Below, in pieces: positions 1 through 7,198 of a DNA stretch of 64,000 nt (position 1 is its first letter; each line of letters opens with the position of its first letter). The stretch is from positions 62,001 through 126,000 of the forward strand of contig NZ_JBKQGY010000003.1 in NCBI RefSeq assembly GCF_050487225.1, read 5' to 3'. The notes beneath the pieces are model-generated. The model searched no databases. It had not been told where the DNA came from and was given only the letters and a program-made list of their open reading frames with translations. This DNA comes from Paenalcaligenes sp050487225 (GTDB lineage Bacteria; Pseudomonadota; Gammaproteobacteria; Burkholderiales; Burkholderiaceae_B). A program made the translations under genes and the position numbers.

Positions 1-1
1 T

Positions 2-775
2 GCGGGTAAATCCTATCAATCCCGTCTACTTGTAGGCACAGGGAAATACAAGGATTTCGAAGAAACCAAGCTAGCGATTGAAGCCAGTGGTACAGAAATT
101 GTTACTGTCGCCATCCGTCGCACCAACATCGGCCAAGACGTTAACGCGCCTAGCCTGCTGGACTACGTTCCACCTTCCCGCTACACCATTTTGCCTAATA
201 CCGCCGGCTGCTTTACCGCAGACGATGCCGTGCGCACTTTGCGCCTAGCGCGTGAATTGCTGGATGGCCACTCGTTGGTGAAACTGGAAGTGCTGGGCAG
301 CGCCCAAAACCTATTCCCCAACATGCCCGAAACCCTAATCGCCGCCAAAACACTGGTGAGCGAAGGTTTTGACGTGATGGTGTACTGCTCTGACGATCCT
401 ATTCAGTGCAAGATGCTGGAAGACATTGGTTGTGTGGCCATCATGCCATTGGCATCACTGATTGGCTCCGGCATGGGCATTATTAACCCATGGAACCTGC
501 GCCTGATTATCGATCAATCCTCCGTACCTGTACTGGTAGACGCTGGCGTAGGCACAGCCTCGGATGCCGCAATTGGTATGGAATTAGGGTGTGATGGCGT
601 ATTGATGAATACCGCGATTGCCGGTGCTCGTGACCCAATTCGCATGGCATTGGCCATGAAAGAAGCTGTACAAGCTGGTCGTAATGCATACCTTGCTGGT
701 CGCGTACCTCGCAAATATTACGATGCAGACCCTAGCTCGCCTGTTGAGGGCATGATTCATTCTCGTTCTAAGTAA
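2..775 (+). CDS. thiG: Thiazole synthase ThiG (5' end cut by window edge)
   Basis: ThiG builds the thiazole phosphate of thiamine from deoxyxylulose 5-phosphate, dehydroglycine and ThiS thiocarboxylate in the cytoplasm. The reading frame is open from base 2 and gives 257 residues, so only a few N-terminal residues are missing compared with the usual ~260. The first visible residues (AGKSYQSRLLVGTGKY) are the typical ThiG N-terminus. The motif LVKLEVLG at about 275-298 holds the lysine expected to form the imine with substrate, and the C-terminal half shows the glycine-rich phosphate-binding strands of a TIM barrel (VLVDAGVGTASDAA; GVLMNTAIAGA). thiD follows after 5 bp, so the two are probably co-transcribed. 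Other thi genes would lie to the left. Confidence 0.95.
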   Translation, partial: AGKSYQSRLLVGTGKYKDFEETKLAIEASGTEIVTVAIRRTNIGQDVNAPSLLDYVPPSRYTILPNTAGCFTADDAVRTLRLARELLDGHSLVKLEVLGSAQNLFPNMPETLIAAKTLVSEGFDVMVYCSDDPIQCKMLEDIGCVAIMPLASLIGSGMGIINPWNLRLIIDQSSVPVLVDAGVGTASDAAIGMELGCDGVLMNTAIAGARDPIRMALAMKEAVQAGRNAYLAGRVPRKYYDADPSSPVEGMIHSRSK

Positions 776-780
776 AGTCT

Positions 781-1605
781 ATGATTCCCAGTACTCTGAC
801 CATCGCCGGCGTAGACCCCTCTGGGGGTGCTGGTGTCTTGGCCGATGTAAAGGCCATGAGCGCTCTTGGCGCCTATGCTAACGGTGTGATTGCCGCACTG
901 ACCGCACAAAACACCCAAGGTGTAACGGGCATATTGCCTGTGGACCCCGCTTTTGTGGCCTTGCAGATTGATACGCTGTTTGACGACGTGCGTATTGATG
1001 CGGTGAAGCTGGGCATGTTGGGACAACAGCCTGTGACTGAAGTGGTTGCTGAGCGCTTGGCACACTGGAAGCCCAAACATCTGGTACTAGACCCCGTCAT
1101 GGTGGCTAAAAGCGGTAATTTGCTTTTGGAAAAACCCGCTGTAAACGCCCTGCGTGAACAGCTACTACCACAATCCACCATGATTACGCCTAACCTGCCC
1201 GAAGCCGGAGTACTGCTGGAAGCTCGCCCCGCCGAAACACTCAAAGAGATGTATGGCGTAGCCGAGAAACTGCATAAGCTGATTGATGATGGCAAAGAAC
1301 GCTGGGTATTTTTAAAGGGTGGGCACCTACCTGGTGATGACTGCCCTGATCTGCTGTTTAATGGCGATCAAATGGTAGAAATGCCGGCTTTGCGTATCCA
1401 AACTAAAAACACACATGGCACAGGCTGCACCTTGTCAGCTGCATTAGCTGCCTTGTTGCCCCAAACCCCTAATGCGGTTGAAGCAGCCAAGCTCGCCAAA
1501 CAATATTTGTTTAAAGCGATTGCACGTTCTCATGAAATGAACATTGGTTCAGGCCATGGCCCAGTACATCACTTCCACCACTGGTGGCCACCTGTTAATT
1601 CTTGA
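781..1605 (+). CDS. thiD: Hydroxymethylpyrimidine/phosphomethylpyrimidine kinase
   Basis: ThiD phosphorylates HMP and HMP-phosphate to HMP-pyrophosphate for thiamine assembly. The 274-residue protein has the family start (TIAGVDPSGGAGVLADVK, residues about 6-23), the substrate-pocket region around VKLGML, and the ribokinase-type anion hole and catalytic segment KNTHGTGCTLSAA near residue 205-217. Length is normal. It lies 5 bp after thiG, which supports a thiamine operon. A pyridoxal-kinase role is possible in this fold, but the thiG neighbour and ThiD motifs favour the pyrimidine kinase. Confidence 0.95.
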   Translation: MIPSTLTIAGVDPSGGAGVLADVKAMSALGAYANGVIAALTAQNTQGVTGILPVDPAFVALQIDTLFDDVRIDAVKLGMLGQQPVTEVVAERLAHWKPKHLVLDPVMVAKSGNLLLEKPAVNALREQLLPQSTMITPNLPEAGVLLEARPAETLKEMYGVAEKLHKLIDDGKERWVFLKGGHLPGDDCPDLLFNGDQMVEMPALRIQTKNTHGTGCTLSAALAALLPQTPNAVEAAKLAKQYLFKAIARSHEMNIGSGHGPVHHFHHWWPPVNS

Positions 1606-1630
1606 TTTGGTCTGAGTCACCACTGTAGTT

Positions 1631-2332
1631 ATGACGCATAGCACCGCCATTATTGTGGCCATGCAGGAAGAGTTAGAAATCGTCCTGCAGCATTTAGATC
1701 ATGCCAGTACTCACGAACGTGCTGGCATGCAGTTTCACCAAGGCCTGTTCGCAGGTAAACCTGTGGTTGCGGTAATTTGTGGTGTAGGTAAGGTGAATGC
1801 TGCCACGTGCACACAAATACTGATTTCTGAATTCGCGGTAAGCCGTGTCATCAATATTGGGATTGCAGGGGGCATAGGCCCAGGCATTTCCCCCGGTGAT
1901 GTGGTGATTGCGGATTGCTTGGTACAGCACGATATGGATATCGCTGCCCTAGGTTTGCCACCAGGACAGATCTTCCGTATGGATACGCTGTACTTCCCTA
2001 CTGACCCCACGCTACGTAAATTGGCTCAGGCTGCTGCCAGCCACATTACAGGGCATCAGGTCAGCACTGGCTGCATTGCCAGCGGGGATCAATTTATTGC
2101 TTGCCCAGAAAAAAGCCGCTGGATACACCAGCAGTTCAATGCACTTGCCTGCGAGATGGAAAGTGCTAGTATTGCGCAAGTGTGCTACCTGAATAAGGTG
2201 CCTGTGATTTGCATTCGGTCTATTTCCGACAATGCCAATGACGGCGCCAACATGGATTTTGAGCAATTTATGAGCATCGCTGTGCAGAATGCGAGTATTC
2301 TTCTGCAACAGATGCTTCCTGCTTGCCCATGA
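1631..2332 (+). CDS. mtnN: 5'-methylthioadenosine/S-adenosylhomocysteine nucleosidase
   Basis: This 233-residue cytoplasmic enzyme cleaves adenine from MTA, SAH and 5'-deoxyadenosine, recycling by-products of SAM chemistry. Family hallmarks are the start IIVAMQEELEIV with the catalytic-base glutamate (E14 by alignment to E. coli E12), the INIGIAGGI and SPGDVVIAD strands, the CEMESASIAQVC ribose-binding segment and the catalytic Asp in IRSISDNAND. It starts 25 bp after thiD in the same direction and may be read through from the thi operon; removal of 5'-deoxyadenosine would help the radical-SAM step of thiamine synthesis, but that link is inference. Confidence 0.93.
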   Translation: MTHSTAIIVAMQEELEIVLQHLDHASTHERAGMQFHQGLFAGKPVVAVICGVGKVNAATCTQILISEFAVSRVINIGIAGGIGPGISPGDVVIADCLVQHDMDIAALGLPPGQIFRMDTLYFPTDPTLRKLAQAAASHITGHQVSTGCIASGDQFIACPEKSRWIHQQFNALACEMESASIAQVCYLNKVPVICIRSISDNANDGANMDFEQFMSIAVQNASILLQQMLPACP

Positions 2333-2391
2333 AGTAACGATCTGGACAGAAATGCCTGTTTTTGAACAAAGCAGTATCTGGCATCCTGTCC

Positions 2392-2397
2392 TATAAT
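2392..2397 (+). promoter_or_regulatory. Candidate -10 box upstream of the pcm-like gene and tolC
   Basis: A perfect TATAAT lies 39 bp before the chosen start of the methyltransferase gene, in the 104-bp gap after mtnN. No good -35 hexamer is seen at 16-18 bp spacing, so this is a suggestion only. Confidence 0.4.
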
Positions 2398-2436
2398 CAG
2401 ATTTCTGTACGACTAACCAAACGCTTATTGGACGTT

Positions 2437-3117
2437 ATGAACATTCACGCGCTGTCTGAGCTCGAACGTGCACGCTATTACATGATCGAGCAACAAATCC
2501 GCCCTTGGCATCTGTCTGATGAAAACGTGCTTGCTGCCCTACTAGAGGTCAAGCGTGAGCGCTTTGTACCTCCAGCTATGGAAGGTGCGGCCTTTTCTGA
2601 TACCGAACTGCCACTGATTGTTGACGGCATAGACACCGGTGAAACCATGCTGTTCCCCAGCTTGGAAGCCCGTCTCGCCCAAGAACTGCAACTCAAACCG
2701 TCTGATGGTGTGCTTGAAATCGGTACTGGCTCGGGTTTCCAAGCCGCTTTGCTGGCCTGTTTGTGCCAGCAAGTGACCTCGATTGAAATCAACAGTACGC
2801 TTGCTGGCTTTGCAAAAAACAATCTGCAACGTAACAAAATCACGAATGTTACCGTTGAAACTGGCGATGCTCACGCAGGCTGGGGTACTACCGAATATGA
2901 TGCAATTTTGCTGACTGGCTCGGTTCCTACTGTACCGGATGCACTGAAATATCAGTTGGCGATTGGTGGCCGTTTGGTAGCCGTCGTTGGTCAGCAACCT
3001 GTAATGACCGTGACTCGTATCACGCGTACTAGTGCCGCAAGTTTTGACGTGGAACTTCTTTTTGATACCAACATCAAAGCTTTGCATGGTACGGCTATTT
3101 CGCATTTCAAATTCTAA
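2437..3117 (+). CDS. pcm: Protein-L-isoaspartate O-methyltransferase family protein
   Basis: A SAM-dependent methyltransferase of the PCMT family, whose founding members repair isoaspartyl damage in proteins. The ATG at 2437 gives 226 residues beginning MNIHALSELERARYYMIEQQ; an upstream TTG would add 25 residues but would run through a candidate -10 box. The region EQQIRPWHLSDENVLAALLEVKRERFVP is the usual family N-terminus. The SAM-binding glycine loop is VLEIGTGSGFQAALLA and a DAILLTG segment forms the motif II region. In Burkholderiales a diverged PCMT paralogue commonly sits beside tolC, as here, so repair activity is less certain than the fold. Its last 32 bases overlap the predicted tolC start. 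Confidence 0.85.
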   Translation: MNIHALSELERARYYMIEQQIRPWHLSDENVLAALLEVKRERFVPPAMEGAAFSDTELPLIVDGIDTGETMLFPSLEARLAQELQLKPSDGVLEIGTGSGFQAALLACLCQQVTSIEINSTLAGFAKNNLQRNKITNVTVETGDAHAGWGTTEYDAILLTGSVPTVPDALKYQLAIGGRLVAVVGQQPVMTVTRITRTSAASFDVELLFDTNIKALHGTAISHFKF

Positions 3118-4465
3118 TCACGCCCGTCGTCGCCCTTGGCGACGCACGCTGAGCACCCTACTGTTCAGCTCCCTCTACATGGCACTGCCTGCCTCTGCGG
3201 CAGGTTTGCTTGATATCTGGGAGCTGGCTTTAGCGCGTGACCCGGCTTATGCCGCCACACGCTATGCCAGCACGGCTGATCAAGAGCAAATACATCAAGC
3301 TAGAGCACAGCTACTCCCCCACCTCGCGGGTAATGCTCAAGCTGGCACCACTGACCGACGTAGGGCCAGCACGCTTAAACAACATGGCCATAGCAACATG
3401 AATCAATGGAACCTGACACTCAGTCAGGCGATTATTGATTTGCAAGCCTATAGCCTGTACGAGCGCTCCAAACACTTAGCTGCTGTTGCTGTACTCAATG
3501 AAGAACAAGCCCGTCAACAATTGATGGTGCGTGTGGCGCAAGCCTACTTCAACGTACTGACCGCACAAGACACCCTACGCTCCCTGTATGCCCAACGCCA
3601 AGCGGTCACACACCAGCTGAAATCGGCCGAAGCATCCTTTGATTTGGGTGGTACATCCATTACGGATGCCTACGAAGCCAAAGCAAGGTTAGACCTTGTG
3701 AACAGTTCTATTGTGGCGGCGGAAAGCCAACTGCAAGTGCAACAACAGGCCTTAGAGGCCCTGATTGCTGAGCCTGCTCCGGTGTTAAATGGGCTATCCA
3801 CTAACGATTTGCCCACCCCTGAACCGGCTCAACCCGAAACCTGGGCATCGCAAGCAGCACAAAACAACTTAAGCGTGCTGAAGGCTGAACTCAGTTGGTT
3901 AAGCACACAAGCTGCCTTAGACGCCGCCAAGCGCGAACACGCGCCTACGTTATCGTTGCAAGCCCGCACTGGCAGTACGAACCAACAGGGCGTGTACCAA
4001 GATAGTCGCTCGCCCCGCGCACTGGACAGCAGCATTGGGTTAGAGCTCAATATTCCTTTGTATTCCGGTGGTGCGATTTCCTCGCGCGTGCGTGAGCAAA
4101 CCGCTAGGTTGCAGCAACAGAATTTCGAGAAAGAAGACGCTAAACGCAATGCGATTACCGCCGCACGCCAATACTTCACTGACGTGAATATGGGGCTACT
4201 ACAGGTACGTGCATTACAGGCGGCAGAGCGCTCTAGCCAAGCTTCGCTAGACGCTAACGAACTGGCGTATGAAGTCGGCGTGCGTATCAATATTGATGTG
4301 TTGAATGCGCAGCAACAACTGTATGAAACACAACGTGCATTATCCAAAGCACGTTATGACACGCTGTTAAATAGTCTGCGCTTGAAAGAGGCGGCCGGCA
4401 CACTGAATGATGCTGATCTGCAGGCGTTAGATGCCCTGCTGGATCAACCACAGCCGGCGGCGTAA
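3086..4465 (+). CDS. tolC: TolC-family outer-membrane channel protein
   Basis: An outer-membrane/periplasmic export channel used by type I secretion and tripartite efflux pumps. The start at 3086 (MVRLFRISNS) overlaps the preceding gene by 32 bp and gives 459 residues; it is followed by a basic stretch (RRPWRR) and a hydrophobic signal peptide ending near PASA-AG. The mature protein shows the duplicated TolC fold: LLDIWELALARDPAYAATRY at the start of the first repeat, long alpha-helical coiled-coil segments, and LELNIPLYSGGAISSRV plus VRINIDVLNAQQQLYE in the second repeat, the latter a strong TolC signature. No pump gene is adjacent; the MdtABC operon at the right end has its own NodT channel. 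Confidence 0.9.
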   Translation: MVRLFRISNSNHARRRPWRRTLSTLLFSSLYMALPASAAGLLDIWELALARDPAYAATRYASTADQEQIHQARAQLLPHLAGNAQAGTTDRRRASTLKQHGHSNMNQWNLTLSQAIIDLQAYSLYERSKHLAAVAVLNEEQARQQLMVRVAQAYFNVLTAQDTLRSLYAQRQAVTHQLKSAEASFDLGGTSITDAYEAKARLDLVNSSIVAAESQLQVQQQALEALIAEPAPVLNGLSTNDLPTPEPAQPETWASQAAQNNLSVLKAELSWLSTQAALDAAKREHAPTLSLQARTGSTNQQGVYQDSRSPRALDSSIGLELNIPLYSGGAISSRVREQTARLQQQNFEKEDAKRNAITAARQYFTDVNMGLLQVRALQAAERSSQASLDANELAYEVGVRINIDVLNAQQQLYETQRALSKARYDTLLNSLRLKEAAGTLNDADLQALDALLDQPQPAA

Positions 4466-4521
4466 ACACTCCCCTTTATGTATGGATGGCGGTGTTTATC
4501 GTATATACCGGGAAGCACAGC

Positions 4522-4640
4522 ATTCATCGCACGCGCTAGGGACTGCAGGAATACTTTTTGTGATTTGAAACACCAAATCAAAAAAGTTTCCTCTCCGTCC
4601 CTCGATGGGTTTGAATGAGGGTAGGTTTACAGCCCTTTCT
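4522..4640 (+). repeat. Intergenic repeat, A orientation, full copy
   Basis: About 119 bp running from ATTCATCGCACGCGCT to AGCCCTTTCT. It matches 48924-49043 almost base for base through the core (ACTGCAGGAATACTTTTTG, the hairpin, TTTCCTCTCCGTCCCT, GTAGGTTTACAGCC). The core folds as a hairpin: 4553-4567 pairs with 4574-4587 around a 6-base loop. It lies in the 670-bp gap between convergent tolC and lysE. Confidence 0.85.
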
Positions 4641-4677
4641 CTAGTCATAATATTTCCTGCTGCAAAAACACACAGCT

Positions 4678-4729
4678 TCAACGGCGACCTATCTCAAACT
4701 CGTGGCAAGCAATGACGAGGGGGCTGCAG
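4678..4729 (-). repeat. Intergenic repeat, B orientation, truncated copy
   Basis: TCAACGGC, then ACTCGTGGCAAGCAATGA, matches the inner end of the B copies at 49243 and 19481; the hairpin part is missing and the copy ends at CTGCAG. It forms the inverted partner of the A copy at 4522-4640. Confidence 0.6.
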
Positions 4730-4802
4730 CAGCCAATTGCTAGTACCCTAGTAGGTCTATACCGCTATATTGCTTAAGCATATCCCACAGCACAGTCCTC
4801 AT

Positions 4803-4856
4803 CTCATCGCACACGCTGGGGACGGGGAGAATGAGGTTAGGCTGACTGCCCTTTCT
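4803..4856 (+). repeat. Intergenic repeat, A orientation, internally deleted copy
   Basis: It begins CTCATCGCACACGCTGGGGA like the other A copies and ends with TGACTGCCCTTTCT like their inner end, but the central hairpin is lost. It starts a second, shorter A-B pair in the tolC-lysE gap. Confidence 0.6.
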
Positions 4857-5034
4857 TGTGTACAGTTCTGCCTGTTGTAGCAGGCATCTGCCTACTGGCC
4901 TTAAGGGCGAATCCGATCAGAGCGCACTACTAAGGCATCACTCCATGTTTCTACACTTTCCAAACATGAGTAGAGCTACAGCACCGCTAACATTTCCCGT
5001 GAGCTACTACAGAAAGACGGCTCACTGCCAGCAA

Positions 5035-5103
5035 CTACCAAAATAAAAACCGTAGCAAGCAATGAAGGAAATACTTTCGCAGCCTAAGGCTCATGCAGTC
5101 AGT
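5035..5103 (-). repeat. Intergenic repeat, B orientation, internally deleted copy
   Basis: CTACCA, then AAACCGTAGCAAGCAATGAA, ATACTTTCGCAG and ATGCAGTC match the B copies at 19471 and 49243 with most of the hairpin deleted. It ends about 33 bp before the lysE stop codon. The rest of the 4466-5135 gap between the four repeat blocks holds no convincing gene. Confidence 0.65.
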
Positions 5104-5135
5104 TTTGGCCAGCAGGTTTTAGCCGCCTGAGCCAG

Positions 5136-5759
5136 CTACGCGCTAGCTATGCCATATTGGATTAGATACCAAGCAATCCACATCATAAACACGCCTATCA
5201 GCGTATCTATCACGCGCCATACCAAACGACTACGTAGCCATGGCGATAGCAGCACCGCACCATAGGCAATAGAGAAGAACCACACGATAGATGCCACGCT
5301 AGTGCCTAACCAAAAGCCCAGCTTATGCTGTTCTTCGTAGGTAGCAGCAATACCGCCCACCAAGAGCAAGGTATCCACATACACATGCGGGTTCAACAAG
5401 GTAATGGCCAGCGTGATGAGTACTACGCGTTTTAAGCTGACTTTCGCGGCGGTACCATCCAGATGCATGCCGCTGCTGCCTAACCAAGCACTACGCCACG
5501 CCCTAAGACCGTAATACGCCACAAACGCTGCCCCCAAAAAGGCGAGCACGCGTGTCAATGTGGCGTTTTGGCTTAGCAGCGTCCCTACCCCAAAGACGCC
5601 AGCGCCCATCAAAATGATATCGCATACCGTGCAAATCAATGCCACCCAGAATACATGCTGGCGTAATAAGCCTTGCTTTAACACAAAGATGTTTTGGGCT
5701 CCAATAGCCACGATCAGGCCTAGGCCTAAGACTGCGCCCTGTAAGAAAGCCTGTTCCAT
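5136..5759 (-). CDS. LysE/ArgO-family amino-acid exporter
   Basis: An inner-membrane exporter of basic amino acids (arginine or lysine) by family membership. The 207-residue protein has about six hydrophobic segments and the family signature GLIVAIGAQNIFVLKQGLLR at residues 14-33, with the conserved LNPHVYVDTLLLVG in the middle. It is the last gene of a leftward cluster, 3 bp after rfaE2. Export would relieve overload from the many amino-acid importers in this window; substrate choice between Arg and Lys is not decided by sequence alone. Confidence 0.88.
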   Translation of the reverse strand: MEQAFLQGAVLGLGLIVAIGAQNIFVLKQGLLRQHVFWVALICTVCDIILMGAGVFGVGTLLSQNATLTRVLAFLGAAFVAYYGLRAWRSAWLGSSGMHLDGTAAKVSLKRVVLITLAITLLNPHVYVDTLLLVGGIAATYEEQHKLGFWLGTSVASIVWFFSIAYGAVLLSPWLRSRLVWRVIDTLIGVFMMWIAWYLIQYGIASA

Positions 5760-5762
5760 GGT

Positions 5763-6245
5763 TTATTGGCGAATTTTGCGTACCAGCGCCGTAGTAGACC
5801 TGTCGAACTCAAAGTCTATGGCTACTGCATCGCCGCCCCAACTGCGCACCAACGCTGTTTCAGGCAGCTTTTCCATATCGTAATCGCCACCTTTGACGAT
5901 TAGATCGGGTTTCAAGGCTGCAATAATGGCTTCTGGTGTGTCTTCAGCAAAGAAAGTCACTGCAGTGGTTGAAGAAAGCGCTGCCAATAACGCAGCGCGA
6001 TCTTGCTCAGCATTTAACGGTCTATCATCACCTTTGCCTAAGCGACGTACTGACGCATCGGTATTAATGGCAACGACTAGGCTTACGCCCAACTGCGCTG
6101 CCGCATCCAAATAGCTTACGTGCCCACGGTGCAAAATATCGAATACGCCATTGGTAAACACCAACGGGCGCGGTAAATCACCGCGTTCTACGGCTGCTGC
6201 CAACGCATCTGGCGTATAGATTTTTTGCTCAAAGGTGATTGCCAT
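5763..6245 (-). CDS. rfaE2: D-glycero-beta-D-manno-heptose 1-phosphate adenylyltransferase
   Basis: It makes ADP-D-glycero-D-manno-heptose from heptose 1-phosphate for the lipopolysaccharide inner core. The 160-residue protein is the stand-alone nucleotidyltransferase domain (HldC/RfaE domain II), as is normal in betaproteobacteria, not a broken HldE. Motifs: FTNGVFDILHRGHVSYL with the HxGH-type nucleotide site at about residues 30-46, VVAINTDASVRRLG, the family region RPLNAEQDRAALLAAL, and VKGGDY. It lies between the ferritin-like gene (5 bp) and lysE (3 bp), so the three are probably one transcript. Confidence 0.93.
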   Translation of the reverse strand: MAITFEQKIYTPDALAAAVERGDLPRPLVFTNGVFDILHRGHVSYLDAAAQLGVSLVVAINTDASVRRLGKGDDRPLNAEQDRAALLAALSSTTAVTFFAEDTPEAIIAALKPDLIVKGGDYDMEKLPETALVRSWGGDAVAIDFEFDRSTTALVRKIRQ

Positions 6246-6250
6246 AGTAA

Positions 6251-7111
6251 TTAGGCCGGTACGATCAATTGCTGTTGTTTGCTCAAGTCTTTACGGTAAC
6301 GGTTTAGCTCTTGTACCGACTTAAAGTCTTCGCCCATCAACAACGACATGTTGTGCAGAATACGGGTGGACACTTTACCTTCCCACTCTTTATCAAAGCG
6401 GATTTGGTCATCCAACCAGTGCTCCAACCAACCTGGAGACGGCAGTTTGGACTGCACTGTGTCGTCTGGGTACATGTCTTTGTTGACGTGCAAGTTGGTG
6501 GGGTGCAAGGCCTGAGCCGTACGGTGTGCAGACGCCATCAATACACCAATTTTAGAAAACGCCAAGCGTGTTTCTAATTTGGTTGCATCATTAGGGGTCG
6601 CCAAAGCACGACGCATGTAGCGCAAATAAGCACCAGCGTGACGGGCTTCATCTTGCGCCACAATTTTGTAAATCGCTTGGATAACGGGCTCAGTGTGCCA
6701 GTCAGCCGCGCGTCTATACCAGTGATTCAACCGCACCTCGCCGCAGAAGTGCAGCATCATGGTTTCCATGGCAGGGGCAGGATCAAACTCAAAACGTACG
6801 TTATGCAGCTCTTCTTCGGTAGGCACCAACTCAGGGCGGAATCTACGCAGATACTCCATCAACACCAGCGAGTGCTTCTGCTCTTCAAAGAACCAAATCG
6901 ACATGAAGGACGAAAAGTCACTGTCATTGCGAAAATCACGTAAGAACATTTCTGTAGCAGGCAAAGCAGCCCACTCAGTAATGGCATTCATCTTGATGGT
7001 ATAAGCCTGTTCATCAGTCAGCTTGGACGCATCATAGTCATCCCAGGGAATGTCATGCGACAGGTTCCAGCGTACAGCTTCCATGGATTTGAACAACTCG
7101 GGATATAACAT
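6251..7111 (-). CDS. Ferritin-like di-iron protein (acyl-ACP desaturase-like superfamily)
   Basis: A 286-residue soluble, mostly helical protein with the spacing of a four-helix di-iron carboxylate protein: an early Glu in ITEWAALP, an ExxH in FFEEQKHSLVLMEY, a further Glu in HFCGEVRLNHWYRR, and a second ExxH in AQDEARHAGAYLRY. These are the ligands expected for two irons. Orthologues in related bacteria are usually annotated as ferritin-like proteins; fatty-acid desaturase, oxygenase or ferroxidase roles are all possible. It is the first gene of the leftward cluster with rfaE2 and lysE. Confidence 0.75.
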   Translation of the reverse strand: MLYPELFKSMEAVRWNLSHDIPWDDYDASKLTDEQAYTIKMNAITEWAALPATEMFLRDFRNDSDFSSFMSIWFFEEQKHSLVLMEYLRRFRPELVPTEEELHNVRFEFDPAPAMETMMLHFCGEVRLNHWYRRAADWHTEPVIQAIYKIVAQDEARHAGAYLRYMRRALATPNDATKLETRLAFSKIGVLMASAHRTAQALHPTNLHVNKDMYPDDTVQSKLPSPGWLEHWLDDQIRFDKEWEGKVSTRILHNMSLLMGEDFKSVQELNRYRKDLSKQQQLIVPA

Positions 7112-7198
7112 CTCTCATCCTCGGGGGTAAATCGACACACTTATCGTATAGTGTGCAGTTCTCAGAATTATGTCAGCACCGCGATCGTTAACGCGACA

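Noticed and set aside
1..200. TPP riboswitch near the thi genes
   Set aside because: The visible sequence is already inside thiG; a riboswitch would lie upstream, outside the window.
2362..2436. Longer N-terminus for the PCMT-family gene from a TTG at 2362
   Set aside because: The extension runs through a TATAAT box and is not family-like; ATG 2437 fits the family start.
4496..4681. 61-residue open frame (-) over the A repeat
   Set aside because: It is a by-product of the hairpin repeat; the equivalent frame is not kept at 48.9 kb.
4858..5046. 62-residue open frame (+) in the tolC-lysE gap
   Set aside because: It spans repeat fragments, has no ribosome site, no recognisable domain and unusual composition; probably chance.
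5763..6245. Truncated HldE (missing kinase domain)
   Set aside because: Separate HldA and HldC/RfaE2 proteins are normal in betaproteobacteria; the 160-residue domain is complete.
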